64,000 nucleotides of DNA. Source: Monosporascus cannonballus (taxonomy: Eukaryota; Ascomycota; Sordariomycetes; Xylariales). The notes beneath the pieces were generated by a model, which searched no databases, was not told where the DNA came from, and saw nothing but the letters and a program-made list of their open reading frames with translations. The translations under genes and the position numbers were made by a program. The stretch is from contig QJNS01000309.1 of NCBI GenBank assembly GCA_004154925.1, forward strand, positions 1 to 64,000, written 5' to 3'. Below are positions 12,640 through 23,860 of the stretch, one piece after another (position 1 is the first letter of the stretch; the number at the start of each line of letters is the position of its first letter).

Positions 12640-14060
12640 CGACATTATCCTAAAAAGATATCTATGTCTAGGACAAATCGCGATAATATGGGCTACTCTA
12701 TACGATATATACTAAGAAATTAAAAAATATAATAATAACTTATTAAAAAACGAAAAAATAAAAAAGTTTCAAGTTTCGAAAAAAAATATCAAATAGACCT
12801 AATACGCTATATACATAAGTATTAATTATATAAATATTCAAAGATTTACAAAACATTAAAGCAATTTTAACGCACTTATTTTTTTTAAAAAAAAATTTAA
12901 AGATAATAATTTAAAAAATACGACGGCAATACGACCTTTACAATAAAGCTAAGATACAACGATATAAGTCCTATAAAGAATTATAACTATTACCCGTCTC
13001 AAAGACACTATAAGGGTTGATTATTATTGATTTTATTATCAAACTATCCTTATTCGAAAATCCAGTAACAAAAATATATTATAATAGCATTTTCGTAATT
13101 ATTGACAGATTTACGAAATTTTCCTATTTCTTACCTTATTACAAAAATACTAATACAAAACAAATAGCATATATTTTTTTCAAAAACATTTTTATTATAT
13201 CCAGATTATTATATAAAAATATCTTAAATAAAAGAATTACGTTTAGCTTAAAGCTTCAGCAAAGTCTTATATTATAAATTAATTTAAATTATAAATTATT
13301 CAACGTATTTAAACTTTAAATAAACGAATAAATAAAATACTTAAATTAAATATTAAAATTATATTTGCAGTATTACGTTAATTATAAGTAAAATAATTAA
13401 ATTAAAAAATTACTTACTACTTAATTAACTTATAATATTAATTATTACGAAAATATTAAAATAATTTTAATAACCGTAAATTTTCGATTTGTATTAAATA
13501 TTTATAAAGATACGTACAATAAATTTATTAACGTTAAAACAATCTTTATATTAAAACAATTAAAATAATTATAGCAGAAAATAAAACCGGAATTAAAATT
13601 CGTACGAGATTAATTAAATAAGTATTATAACGAAAACGCGTTAAAAAGTTTTAACTTTTGAAAAAATAATTACCTTATTACCAAAAATATCCAAACAAAA
13701 AAGCCCAGCAACAAATCCGATTTTTAATATATTGGCTTATGTAAAATTGTTAAAAAATTTCAAAAAATAATTACTAATTGGAACATTTACTAAAAGTTAA
13801 ATGTTATTCCATTTTTTAAATTTTTTATTCGAATTAACGGCAAATACGATTAAAGTATATACAGAATAAAATAATATAAGGATAAAAAACGAATAAATAT
13901 GTAAAATAAAATAGAAATTCGATATACGAAAAAAAAATAGATTTATCTAATATTTAATTAAATAGAAAAAATATTCAAATTCCGAAAATATCTAGAAATC
14001 GGTAAAAAAACCTTATAAATACCTAGCGTTTATTAAGGAACTTTTACCAGCGATAACGGA
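12640..14060 (+). pseudogene. Integrase and C-terminal relic of element A
   Basis: The largest surviving frame (13017-13277) reads DFIIKLSLFENPVTKIYY, then SIFVIIDRFTKFSYFLPY. This is a typical gypsy integrase catalytic core start (DFITKLP and VIVDRLTKY) with the first catalytic Asp kept. Near 13960-14060 the text matches, in the opposite orientation, the C-terminal chromodomain-like region of element C (about 16200-16400). Reading is broken elsewhere. Confidence 0.75.
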
Positions 14061-14672
14061 AGCACTCCAGTTAACAGTCGACCAATTAGTAGCTAGGAGG
14101 TCGGACTAGTTGGCCGCGGTCTATGCTGACTAGATAGCTGTGACGGCGGCCTTTAATTGTTATTATTCTTATTTTTCCTGCTTTTCCAGCTCGTCTAAGA
14201 ACTAGAGCCCCTATTACGTTATTTTTACGCTCTTTTAACGTAACTACTCCTATTGTCGCTGTAACCGCTAAGAACGGAAAATAAATTCGTTTAATTTTTA
14301 TTAAAAACAAAATAAGCGCTTTTCGACTAGAATTTTTTTGCGTTTTAAACGTTCGTTTTCTCGCGTAATATTACGCAAAAAGGTAATTAATATATTTAAG
14401 TTATCATAATTCCGTTTATAAAGAACATAATTATCATAACGAACAAAACCTTTTGATATAATATATTTTTCCTTCTTACGAAAATACTAAGTATAAGGCA
14501 TAATTTCAAAACTAAAATTCAAAATAAAAACGGTTAAGGCGTTACGCTTTTCTTTCTGGTTAACGCGCTTACAGTATTTAACAATTTTTCTAGATATAAT
14601 AAGGTATAAAAAAAGGAAAAAAACTTACTAAGAAAAAATCTTTAAAGGCAAAGATCCTAGAAAAAAAGATCG

Positions 14673-15060
14673 TATTAAAAACTAACCGAGTCTGCCAAAA
14701 AGAACGGTCAAAACATTAAGGACTACCCCCCCACCTAATTACGTAATAAGAATCTAAGTAAATCTACGGATCTAGGAAAAAGTTACTATAAAGAATCCTA
14801 GGGAATAAAAAGAGCAAAAAGAATTACTACAATAAGAATTCTAAAGGGATCCAGCATTTAGAAAAAATCTTTACAAGATATATACGTTCGCTACTTTCTA
14901 TAATTTAAATAACTTTAGTTTGTAATATAATTTCGTTATTTAAAATACTATTGATATTACGAAACGTAACTAAGTTATTTTTATTGCTTAAATTCCCACA
15001 ATACTTCTGCTAATATAACCCGTCGACTTAGATTTAATAGTTGGTTAATTGGCCTCGCCA
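14673..15060 (+). repeat. 3' LTR of element A
   Basis: This 388-bp partner of 984-1372 ends ggcctcgcca. It shares an internal block with the element C LTRs in reverse complement (cccgtcgacttag and aatagttggttaa), so the A and C families are related but distinct in their first half. Confidence 0.82.
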
Positions 15061-15075
15061 TTATATGAAAAATGT

Positions 15076-15083
15076 GTAAATAA

Positions 15084-15134
<51 letters not shown>

Positions 15135-15246
15135 AAAAATAAATGAATAAATGAATAAATGAATAAATGAATAAATGAATAAATGAATAAATGAATAAAT
15201 GAATAAATGAATAAATGAATAAATGAATAGATTAATAAATAAATTA
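15076..15246. repeat. Compound microsatellite (AAAT)n / (AAATGAAT)n
   Basis: A run of aaat repeats changes near 15140 into an 8-bp unit aataaatg repeated about eleven times. It lies in the 260-bp gap between elements A and C. On the complementary strand it produces a long artefactual Ile/Phe/Tyr/Leu frame, which is not a gene. Confidence 0.95.
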
Positions 15247-15320
15247 AATAGATGTCTTTTTTAAAAAAATTGAAAAAAGGCCGTTTTCCAAATACGAATC
15301 GAATCGGTGACCGACAGAAA

Positions 15321-15698
15321 TGTGACGAGCTATGGGGTTTAACCAACTATTAAACCTTAAGTCGACGGGTTTATGTTAGCAAAAGTATCGTGGGAATCTA
15401 AGTAATAAATATAATAACGTATTACGTCTCGTAATACCAAAGATGCCTTAAATAACAATATTATATTATAAGCATTTGGTATTGATAAGTATTGCAAGCT
15501 AAAGCTATTTACATTATGGAATTAATAAGCATATATATTCTTTTTCTTTAGCTGGATTATTACCAATAAATTAATGATCCGAATCATTGGCTTATCACCA
15601 GTAAGTTGGTAATCCATTACGTAACCTGATCCACATAGTTTTTTTGGCCTTTTCCGTTACGACCGTTCCTGGAGGCCGTAATTTATCAAATCGTAACA
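15321..15698 (-). repeat. 3' LTR of element C
   Basis: This 378-bp LTR matches 21646-22058 throughout except for one missing 35-bp repeat unit. It carries many more T and A at sites where the outer LTR keeps C and G, for example attaccaat against caccaccagt. Confidence 0.92.
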
Positions 15699-16899
15699 CG
15701 ATTTTCCTTCTTCCAAAATCTTGCCTTTAAGATTTTTTTTCTCTTAGTAGTTTTTTTCATATACTTTTAATATATCTTCCGATATGTCCAAACGTCGTTC
15801 TTATAAATCCGAACAGCGATTTGCCTTAATTAATTTAATTAAATTCGAAAGTTTTAACGCAATATTTTATTTTTTTATTTTGTTTAATAACTTAATTATC
15901 AAATAATAAATAGGGTTTTCGTTATAAAGAATATATTCGTCGGGGTTATTTATATAACGGAACAGGAATCCCTATTTTTATAATTAATCGCCATATCGCA
16001 AAATCGAAAAAATTAAAAAAAAAGCTAACGGCCAAAAAATCTTTGTCCGAAGCTTTTACGCGTTTTTTTATATACGTCGTCAGCGTTAGCATTATTAATT
16101 TTAAGGTACGAAATTTGTTAATTACGCCCTTTAATCCTTAGATAATTTTAACGACCTTACGTAAGTGAAATCAAAATCCGTAATCAAAGTTCAAGCCTTA
16201 AAAAAGGTGGACGTTGTTAATTGGAATACGGCGGACCAAGGGCTTCCCTCCGTAAATCTCGTAGACTAAAATGCCATTATTTCGGGTGGTTCTGCCATTG
16301 CTGGTAAAAATTCTTTAATAGGTGCTAAGCGCCAATAAGGTTCTTGGCAGGTTTCTAAATATTTTCGAAATTTGGGTATTTTTTCTATTTAATTAAGTAT
16401 TAAGTAAATCCGTTTTGTTTTCGCATGTCGAAAATTTTTTCTATTTTATATATTTATTTATCTTTTACTTTTATATCGTTTTATACCGTATATATTTTAA
16501 TTATATTTGCTATTAATTTAAGTAAAAAAATATATAAAATTAAATAAAATTTAACTTTTGGTAAAAGTTTTAATTAATAATTGTTTTTTAAATTTTTCTT
16601 AGTAATTTTATATAAACCGATATATTTGAAATCAAATTTTTTGTTAAGTTACTTTATTTAAATATTTTTGATAGCAAAGTAAATTATTTTCCTTTTTTTG
16701 AAAATTAATTCTTTTAACTTTTTTTGATTATAATATTTATTTATTTAATTTCGTATAAATTTTAATTTTGTTTTTATTTCTTAATGCAATTATCGTAATT
16801 ATTTTAACGTAAGGATTATTTTAATATTAATTAAACCGTTATCGCGTATTTTTTTGTAAATTTTTGGAATAAAATTAAAATTGGCGTTAATTAATATTA

Positions 16900-17832
16900 T
16901 TTTAATATTTTTATAATAATTAATGTTATAAGTTATTTAAGCGATAAGTAGTTTTTTAATTTAATTAATCTGTTTGTAATTAATATAATATTATAAGTAA
17001 ATTTCTAAAATTTAATTTATTCGTTTTATCTATTTATTTATTTAAGATTTAAAAACGTTAAATAACTTATAATTTAGGCCGATTTATATCATAAGGCCTT
17101 GCCAAAATTTAAATACGAATATTAATCTTTTATTTAATATAATTTCCACAAGTAATCCGTATATATTAAAAATATATTTGAAAAAAATATATGTTATTTG
17201 TTCGACATCTGTATCCTTATGATATAATAAGAAATAGGAAAATTTCGTAAATCGGTCGATAATTACGAAAATACTATGGTAATATATTCCCGTAATTAAA
17301 TTTTTTTAATATAAGAAATTTAATAATAAAATCAAATATAACTAAATACCATAATCGCTTTGCAACTGGTAATAGCTGTAATTCTTCGTATAGCTTATAT
17401 TATCGAACCTTTGTTCTAGCGTAAATATCGCATTACCGTATAAGTTTTTGTACCGTTAATTTTATTTTAAAAAAAATATATACGTTAAAATCGTTTTAAA
17501 ATCTTATAAATCCTTAAATATCCATATAATTAATATTCGTATATTTTTCGTATTAAATCCTTTTAATATTCCTTTGGTATTTATATCTTATTTATTCTTT
17601 AATTTTCTAAAAAACTATTATTATATTATTAGATTTTTTAATGCATATTACTAGGTATTATCCGAATTATCGCAATCTGTCGTAAGCGTAAATATCCTTT
17701 TATAGTAATATCAAAAATTATATAATTAATTTTAACTAATTTTTCTTCAAAGTTTGGTCGCCTGCTTAAAGCATTTGCTTTACCGTTTTTTGATCCCTTT
17801 TTATAAATAATAACGAAGTTAAAGTTCGCCAA
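16900..17832 (-). pseudogene. Integrase and RNase H end of element C
   Basis: The clearest open segment (17638-17832) reads NFNFVIIYKKGSKNGKANAL, then SRRPNFEEKLVKINY. This is the classic end of the gypsy RNase H domain (xxVxYxKGxxNxxADALSRRP), running into the spacer before integrase. The same text in a mutated state occurs in element A near 12530-12660. Downstream on - the integrase region is too mutated to delimit. Confidence 0.8.
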
Positions 17833-18299
17833 TTTTTCTACGTATTTTAATTATCGTTTTGTAAACTTCCTGGTCGTAATAAATCGGGTAAAATTTTGAT
17901 AATCCGTATAAACTTTAACCTGGTATAAGTTTTCTTTTAGGAAATATTTAAATTCTCAAAATGCCATAATAATGGCCATAAATTTTTTATCTGGAATACC
18001 GTAATTAAATTCGGTTCCTTTTAATTTGTACGAAAAGAATCTAATAAGATGCAATTTACTTTAATTATTTCGTTATCTAATTATTACGTTTAACGCGTAA
18101 TCCGAAATATCGGTTTTTAATTTAACGGAACGGTTTAAATTATATATAATTAATATTAGTTCGTTAGTAATTACATTTTTAATATCCTAAAATACTTTTT
18201 TCGTATTTGGCATTTATTTAAATTCTTTTTTTCCTTTATAAGATTTATTAAAAATATAATTATTTTATTAAAATTTCGAATAAATTTCTTATAATAATT

Positions 18300-19120
18300 A
18301 GCGAATCCAAAGAATACTTATATCTTTTTAATTGTTATTAACGTTTGCCATTTTATGATTACAGCGATTTTCTTAAGGTTTATCTTAATATGTTCTAAAA
18401 TAATAATATATTCCAGATATATTATTTCTTATATATAAAATTAACTTTTTTTTCGCATTAATAAATAACCTTACGTCCTATAAAACTTAAAGAACTTTAT
18501 AAACATATTTTATATATACTTTTTTTATTTCCGAAAAAATAAAAATATCGTTAAAATAATAAACGACGAAAATATCGAAATATTTTCGTAATATATAATT
18601 TACTGTCTGTTAAAAAGTTGCTGGTACATTCGTAAATCCTATTAATATAATTAAATATTTAAACAATCCGTATTTCGTTTTAAAAACTATGTTTTATTCG
18701 TATCTTTTTTTAATCCTAATAAGGTTATATCCATCCCTAAAATTAAATGCTATAAATTATTTAGTTCCCTAAAATCGGTTTTTTATTTCCGTAATTAAAA
18801 ATAATAATATTTAATCCTTAATAATAACGTTATTTAATTATCGATAATTAATTACAAATCGTAATTTCCCGTTCTTTTTAAGCATAAAAAATATAAGGTA
18901 CTTTACTGGTAATTTCGAAAGTCGAATCCATTCCTTTTATAGCCGATTTTCCAAATATTTTCTAAAAACGCGCAACTCGTTTCCGTTAAAGTTGTAAATA
19001 AGGTAAAATTTCGTCGAAGATTCTTCCTTAAGGACTATCTTATAATCTTATTCGCTATATTTTAATAATTTCGTATTAAGTTCCTTTTTAAAAAGCTATT
19101 CGTATTTATAATATTACGGT
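18300..19120 (-). pseudogene. Reverse transcriptase relic of element C
   Basis: On - the text around 18536-18590 reads VVYYFNDIFIFSE, the catalytic YxDD box with Asp-to-Asn by RIP, as in element A. Upstream on - are further degenerate reverse-transcriptase segments. Stops disrupt all frames. Confidence 0.72.
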
Positions 19121-20744
19121 AATATATTAATTAGATTTTTTAACTTTTAGGGCTATTATTTTAAATCGTTATTTAATTGCCGTAATTTCGTTCTAATAAT
19201 AATAACAATACGTCGTATTTTTCTTTAATACTTATTTTCTTTTTTATGTTTTATTCCTTTAGGTAATAAGATATTTATCGTATTTTTATACCTATATTCG
19301 TTACCATCTTCGATCGAATATTAAAATCTTAATTTTTTTTCTTTTTATTTATTAATAAAAAATAAAATAAACTTTACCTAGCCAGTTCCGCCGTTAATCA
19401 AAATTCCGTACTGGCGTATCTATAGTAATCCTAAGATTATATCGTAATTCCTAAATAAAATAATATTAAAATTAATTATTTGATATCGTCCTTAAACAAA
19501 AATCTCGAAATAATTAATTTCGCATATAATTTTTTCGTTATCATAAACGAATTCCTAACCTTCGGTATTCGTTATTATATAAGGTTTTAACTTATATCTT
19601 TATAATAATTTAAGCTTATTAACTATATCCGGTACAATAAAATTTCCGCCCAAAGCTCCGTAATCTATTATTATAATATACTAATACGTTCCGATTCGTA
19701 TATCCAATGTAATAAAGTCGTTAATATCTTTTATTATCGCGTTTAAAGCCTTTTTTAAGAATTCCCTTTAACTCCTTTAAATTTTGTTATCTTACGGCTT
19801 TTTTATAAATAATCTTTTTTTTAATTTTTATTCGAATCTATCGAACCTTATTTATATTTTTATATATAACGCGTTAAACCGTTATATCTATCGCTATTGT
19901 CGGCATATTATTCCTTTAAACCGTATTAATTATTCATAATTCTTTTATAATTTCTTTTCTTATCGAATAAATTGTTTTTTCGTATTTATAATTATATCCC
20001 ATTATGTATTGTTTTAACTGTCGTTCTAAAGGTCTCCTATAAACTAACGTATTTCTTTTTAATAGCCTTTTTTTCGTAAAAATCTATAATAAATACCAAT
20101 TAAAAATGGAAATCCGTAATAACTTTTTGATAATATTTTTTAACCGTACGCTAAATTAACTTTTTTTCTGTTTAATAATTGTACCATCCATAATAATAAA
20201 AAAGGTTTTCCTACGGGTATTACTTTTTTTCGGGCTAACTCTTTATTTCGGCCAGCTATTAAACATTTTCTGAGGCTATGATTCGAAAATATCAATACCA
20301 TTATTTATTATTTTTATTATTTTCGGTATAATTTGGAAAATCAAATCCCTTATAATATATACGCGTAATTCGTACGTAAATATGTTATTTCTATTTTTCG
20401 TAATTAAGATATTCTCGTCGTCGACAATATATGGCATGCATCCTGCCGTATCGATTAAGGATTCCGGGACAAACTTTTTTTATCCAGTTTTGGTATGCGT
20501 ATAATTATGCTTATAGCGCTTCTTGCTATGTTCGTAATGCCTATTAAGCCAGCTTTCTGGCTTTTTGCATTCCTCGTCGAATTTCTTATCGTAATAATCC
20601 CTATTGAACTTTTTGTCGTAAGCCTGATATATACTTGGCTTAAATCATATTAATAATTTTACTGTCATTTCTTTAATTATTTCTGAATTATCTCTCCGGT
20701 ATAAGGATTTAATTATTTTGCCGTAACTTTTTAAATTTTTTACA

Positions 20745-20786
20745 TTTATAAACCTTATATCCCATTTTACCATAATTAAAGCACTT
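20745..20786 (-). pseudogene. gag zinc-knuckle relic of element C
   Basis: On - this reads KCFNYGKMGYKVYK, a CCHC knuckle (CxxCGKxGHxxxxC) in which the second Cys and the His positions now read Tyr. These are G-to-A and C-to-T changes as expected from RIP. It marks the nucleic-acid-binding end of gag. The capsid part lies further upstream on - (about 20.9-21.6 kb). Confidence 0.7.
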
Positions 20787-21645
20787 AATCTGGCTCCAAT
20801 CTTATTTAAAAGTAACACCAAATTCCATAAATCCTAACGCAATTTTATAAAAAATAAGAAATATATTTCGTTTTTTCCCCTGGTTAAATTTATTATAATC
20901 CGAATACAAGGCGTATTATCTCTTTTTCTTTTATTATTTTTTAAATTGTCCATTATTAATCTTAATTATTTTTATAATATACCGATTTAAAGCAATTAAT
21001 TATTTAATCCGAATAATCTTATCTTTTACATTATCTTTTAATCTCTTATAAAATATATCGATAAAAATATCGGCCTCGTTATTTCCCCATCCTACCTTAA
21101 CCGTAAAGCTTTTAAAGGTTACGGCATATTTAAATATAAATTCTTTTTGTTTAAATTACAGAAATTATTAGGCCGCAAATCGTTTTTTATCCGGATTATT
21201 AAAATTATTACATATTTTATTTTCGAAATTAATGTAATATAAAAAATTTTTATTAATAAAATCCTTTTTATTTAATTCTTCTATTTCCAGAAAATTTTTT
21301 ATAATAAATTTAAATTAATTAACAGCATTTTCCGTTAAGCATACTTTTACTGCTAGGACTATATCCGCTAAATTATTAAGGTCTAAAAAGCGAAAGTAAA
21401 TTCGTGCTTAAGTTAAAAAAAATCTGAAAATTACCTTTTCCATTATAAGATTTCGGCTTTTTAGGCTTTATACGGGCAAAAAAGGATCGGGCAGGCGTAA
21501 CCTTAAGTTATCGGATTTCTTTTTCCAGCTCCCGAATTCGAGCCTAAAATTATTAAATAAAGGTTTCCTAAATACTAATCAACATCTTAACAATATTAAA
21601 TATTGCTCAAAATTTAACGGTATTACTAAACAAAAACTTGTAACG

Positions 21646-22058
21646 TATAACGAGCTATAAGGTTTAACCAATTATTAAACCTTAAGTCGACGGGTTTATG
21701 TTAGCAGAAATATCGTAAAAATCTAAGCAATAAATATAATAACGTATTACGTCTCGTAATACCAAAAGTACCTTAGGTAACAATATTATATTATTAGCAC
21801 TTGGTATTAATAAGTATTACAAGTTAAAGCTATTTAAATTATGGAATCAATAAGCATATATATCCTTCTCCTTTAGCTAGATCACCACCAGTAGGCTGGT
21901 GATCCGGATCACTGGCTTACCACCAGTAAGTTGGTGATCCAGCTCACTGGCTCACCACCAGTAAGTTGGTGATCCATCACGTGACCTGATCCACATAGTT
22001 TTCTTGGCCTTCTCCGTTGCGACCGTTCCTGGAGGCCGTGGCTTGTCAGGTCGTAACA
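21646..22058 (-). repeat. 5' LTR of element C with 35-bp internal repeats
   Basis: This 413-bp LTR contains three tandem 35-bp units (21882-21916, 21917-21951, 21952 to about 21985), each with the inverted pair CACCA and TGGTG. The 3' LTR has two units, which explains the whole length difference. The outer half (from about 21880) has normal GC content and is almost free of RIP changes. Confidence 0.92.
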
Positions 22059-22063
22059 AGGAA

Positions 22064-22711
22064 GGCATTCCAAGTACTATCTCAGAGGCGTGCGCAAAAA
22101 GAACATCTGATGATGGCCACCCCCTCCCACGAAACGGCCATTAATCAGATGCTGATATGCCTGGGTCCTATAGGATCTCATATGTTTGCCTTGTGGGTAT
22201 GGGGTAGACGACCTGCCATTTCTCCGTGGTGGTCAATGTGATACTACATTCCTGTGAGGCCTAGGCTACGGAGTATTCACGGACGACGGGTTTTCTATAA
22301 CGGTTTTCATGCCTTAGCTGTAATACGCAAAGGAGAACATGTTGTCCATGACTCCTGACAACCGACGTTTGTGAACGTCTATACTTGGGAGCTTACAACA
22401 TCCACCATGCTAACACGAACCCTCAAAAGCCACAAGCGGCTTCATTAAACGTATATGAGTACCCTGTCCATGTTATTACGTCTATCCGGCCCTTCTATTG
22501 CAGTGCTACCTCCCCATGTATTGTCTATAATATAATTATGAAATCTCTAATTGGTATCAAGCGTGCCATTTTGATAGGACGATTCCATCTATCCCGACAT
22601 AACACCATACTTAAATATCTGAAGATAAGGCTTTGCGAAGATCAAGCGACAATTATCTATAGATAGGGAGAGAACCTTCTCGAAAACGGCGTGAGGTCAC
22701 TGTCTACTTAC
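22064..22711. other. Spacer between element C and gene relics, no gene seen
   Basis: GC content is back to normal here and no RIP signature is visible. Short frames such as 22385-22666 show no recognisable domain. The sequence directly right of 22063 is the original neighbour of 15315 before element C inserted. Confidence 0.6.
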
Positions 22712-22885
22712 ATCTCCACTTCTCGTCCGCCCGGATGTTCAGCGTCTGCAGGTATTGGTTGCCCGAGCTGAACGGACAGTACTGGCAGTCGGCGGCGGCG
22801 TCGGGGTTAAGCAGGTAGCCACCAGCGGAGCGGGCGAAGGCGCCCGCGTAGTCGCCGCACGTCTGGCCGAGGGGCGCGTCGAAGC
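22712..22885 (-). pseudogene. Fragment of a PDR-type (ABCG) ABC transporter, C-terminal exon
   Basis: On - this encodes about 58 residues reading FDAPLGQTCGDYAGAF, then GGYLLNPDAAADCQYCPFSS and NQYLQTLNI. This is the extracellular Cys-rich loop before the last membrane segment of fungal pleiotropic drug-resistance transporters (family pattern GQTCGxY, YLxNPxAxxxCxYCPxxxGDxFL). The exon ends at a good donor (GTAAGT at 22706-22711 on -), but I find no downstream exon, and upstream the homology stops abruptly at 22885 where an oppositely oriented gene relic begins. More than 95% of a usual 1400-1500-residue transporter is missing, so this is a rearranged relic and not a gene. Confidence 0.78.
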
Positions 22886-23860
22886 GGGCCGTCACTGGCT
22901 GCTCGTCGGGAATCGGACAAGCCCTGGCCCAGCTCATTGTGGAGACGCCGAACCGCCTTGTGGCAACCGCCCGGAAACTAGACTCTTTGTCGAGTATTCC
23001 GACCAGCGCCCGTGCTGTCAAGCTGGAGCTGGACGTCACCACCATCACCTCCATTGAGACCGCCCTCCGTGCCACGCTGGAGACTTTTGGCCGCGTCGAC
23101 GTCGTCGTCAATAATGCCGGCTACACGCTAGTCGGCAACACTGAGGGCGCCACGGAGGAAGAGGCTCGTGCCCTAATGGATACCAACTTCTGGGGCACGG
23201 TAGACGTGACCAAGAGGGCCCTAGGAATCATGCAGGATGAGAATCCCAAAAGCGGCGGCCAGAAGGGTGGTGTAGTTCTGAACATGAGTTCTATGGGCGT
23301 TGGATGGGCTTCCCGGGCAGCTCCTTTTATCACGCCAGTAAGTTCGCGATGGAAGGGTTCACGGAAGCCGTTGCAAAGGAGCTGCCGACTGCTTGGAATA
23401 GTAAGTCTTTTCCAACCACGCCCTTTTGTGTTGTTGCACTTTCAAGGCAGTGAACGTATAAGTGAACGCCCTACTAATGCGCGCAATTCATCTAGTCCAT
23501 CTATGCAACATCGAACCCGGCGGCGTGCAGACTAACTACGCAACAACGTCTCTGGAGCACATGGCCAAGCAACACCCAGCCTACACTGACCCAAGCTATC
23601 CCACGAATGCCTTGGTGGCCTACATGCAAAGTGAGCAAAACCGCAGCACGTGGGCAGAGCCAAGCGCCGTGGCTGCGGCCATATACCAGGCTGTGAGCCG
23701 CGGGAAGCGAATACCGATCCGGGTTCCCTTGGGACATGACTCCTGGGGTATGATTGCGAAGGATCTTGAGGACATCAAGAGAAATCTTGATGAGTTGAAA
23801 GAGATAAGCGTGGGTGTGGGCGACCCGAAGCAGCTGGAGTCCATTAACTTTCTGAAATAG
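22885..23860 (+). pseudogene. Short-chain dehydrogenase/reductase relic (5'-truncated, frameshifted)
   Basis: The + strand encodes a classical SDR. It has the NAD(P)-binding TGCSSGIG (from 22894), the NNAG motif with LDV upstream, SSM, and the catalytic YHASK (Tyr-x-x-x-Lys). The C-terminal part starts CNIEPGGVQTNY and runs to a stop at 23858-23860. An intron (23401-23495, GTAAGT to TAG, branch-like ctaat) joins AWN to IHLCNIEPGG in frame. Two defects are visible. The normal first 10 or so residues and start codon are absent because homology begins exactly where the ABC fragment ends. A one-base deletion near 23296-23300 also shifts the frame before GFPGSSFYHASK. If the deletion were a sequencing error, an N-terminally short protein would remain. 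Substrate cannot be told. Confidence 0.8.

Larger units (their letters stand above)
984..15060 (+). mobile_element. Element A: Ty3/gypsy LTR retrotransposon, RIP-degraded, split by element B
   Basis: Two related LTRs in direct orientation (984-1372 and 14673-15060) bound this element. Between them, on +, lie degraded gag, protease, reverse transcriptase, RNase H, integrase and a C-terminal chromodomain-like region, in the gypsy order. The body is interrupted by the complete element B (4752-11842) and by a small inverted-repeat insert near 2645-2927. Without those inserts A is about 6.7 kb, matching element C, to which its coding remnants are closely related. Almost every frame is broken by stops, and the substitutions are of the RIP type. 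No clear target duplication is visible, so a small uncertainty in the ends remains. Confidence 0.82.
15321..22058 (-). mobile_element. Element C: complete Ty3/gypsy LTR retrotransposon, RIP-degraded
   Basis: Two LTRs in direct orientation bound 6.7 kb: 15321-15698 (3' LTR) and 21646-22058 (5' LTR), read on -. Ends are TGTTACG and CGTCACA. The flanking pentamers agaaa (15316-15320) and aggaa (22059-22063) form a 5-bp target duplication with one G-to-A change. Internal remnants on - run in order: gag with a zinc knuckle (about 20745-20786), reverse transcriptase with YFND for YxDD (about 18536-18590), RNase H (17638-17832), integrase, and a chromodomain-like end (about 16200-16400). Its body is the same family as element A, in the opposite orientation. 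Confidence 0.93.

Noticed and set aside
14981..15346. 121-codon Ile/Phe/Tyr/Leu-rich frame on -
   Set aside because: It is the translation of the AAAT/AAATGAAT microsatellite plus an LTR edge. It has no real protein features.
22050..22061. Twelve bases gtcgtaacaagg, identical to the 3' end region of 18S rRNA
   Set aside because: The match stops at once on both sides and is made by the LTR end plus the target duplication. It is coincidence.
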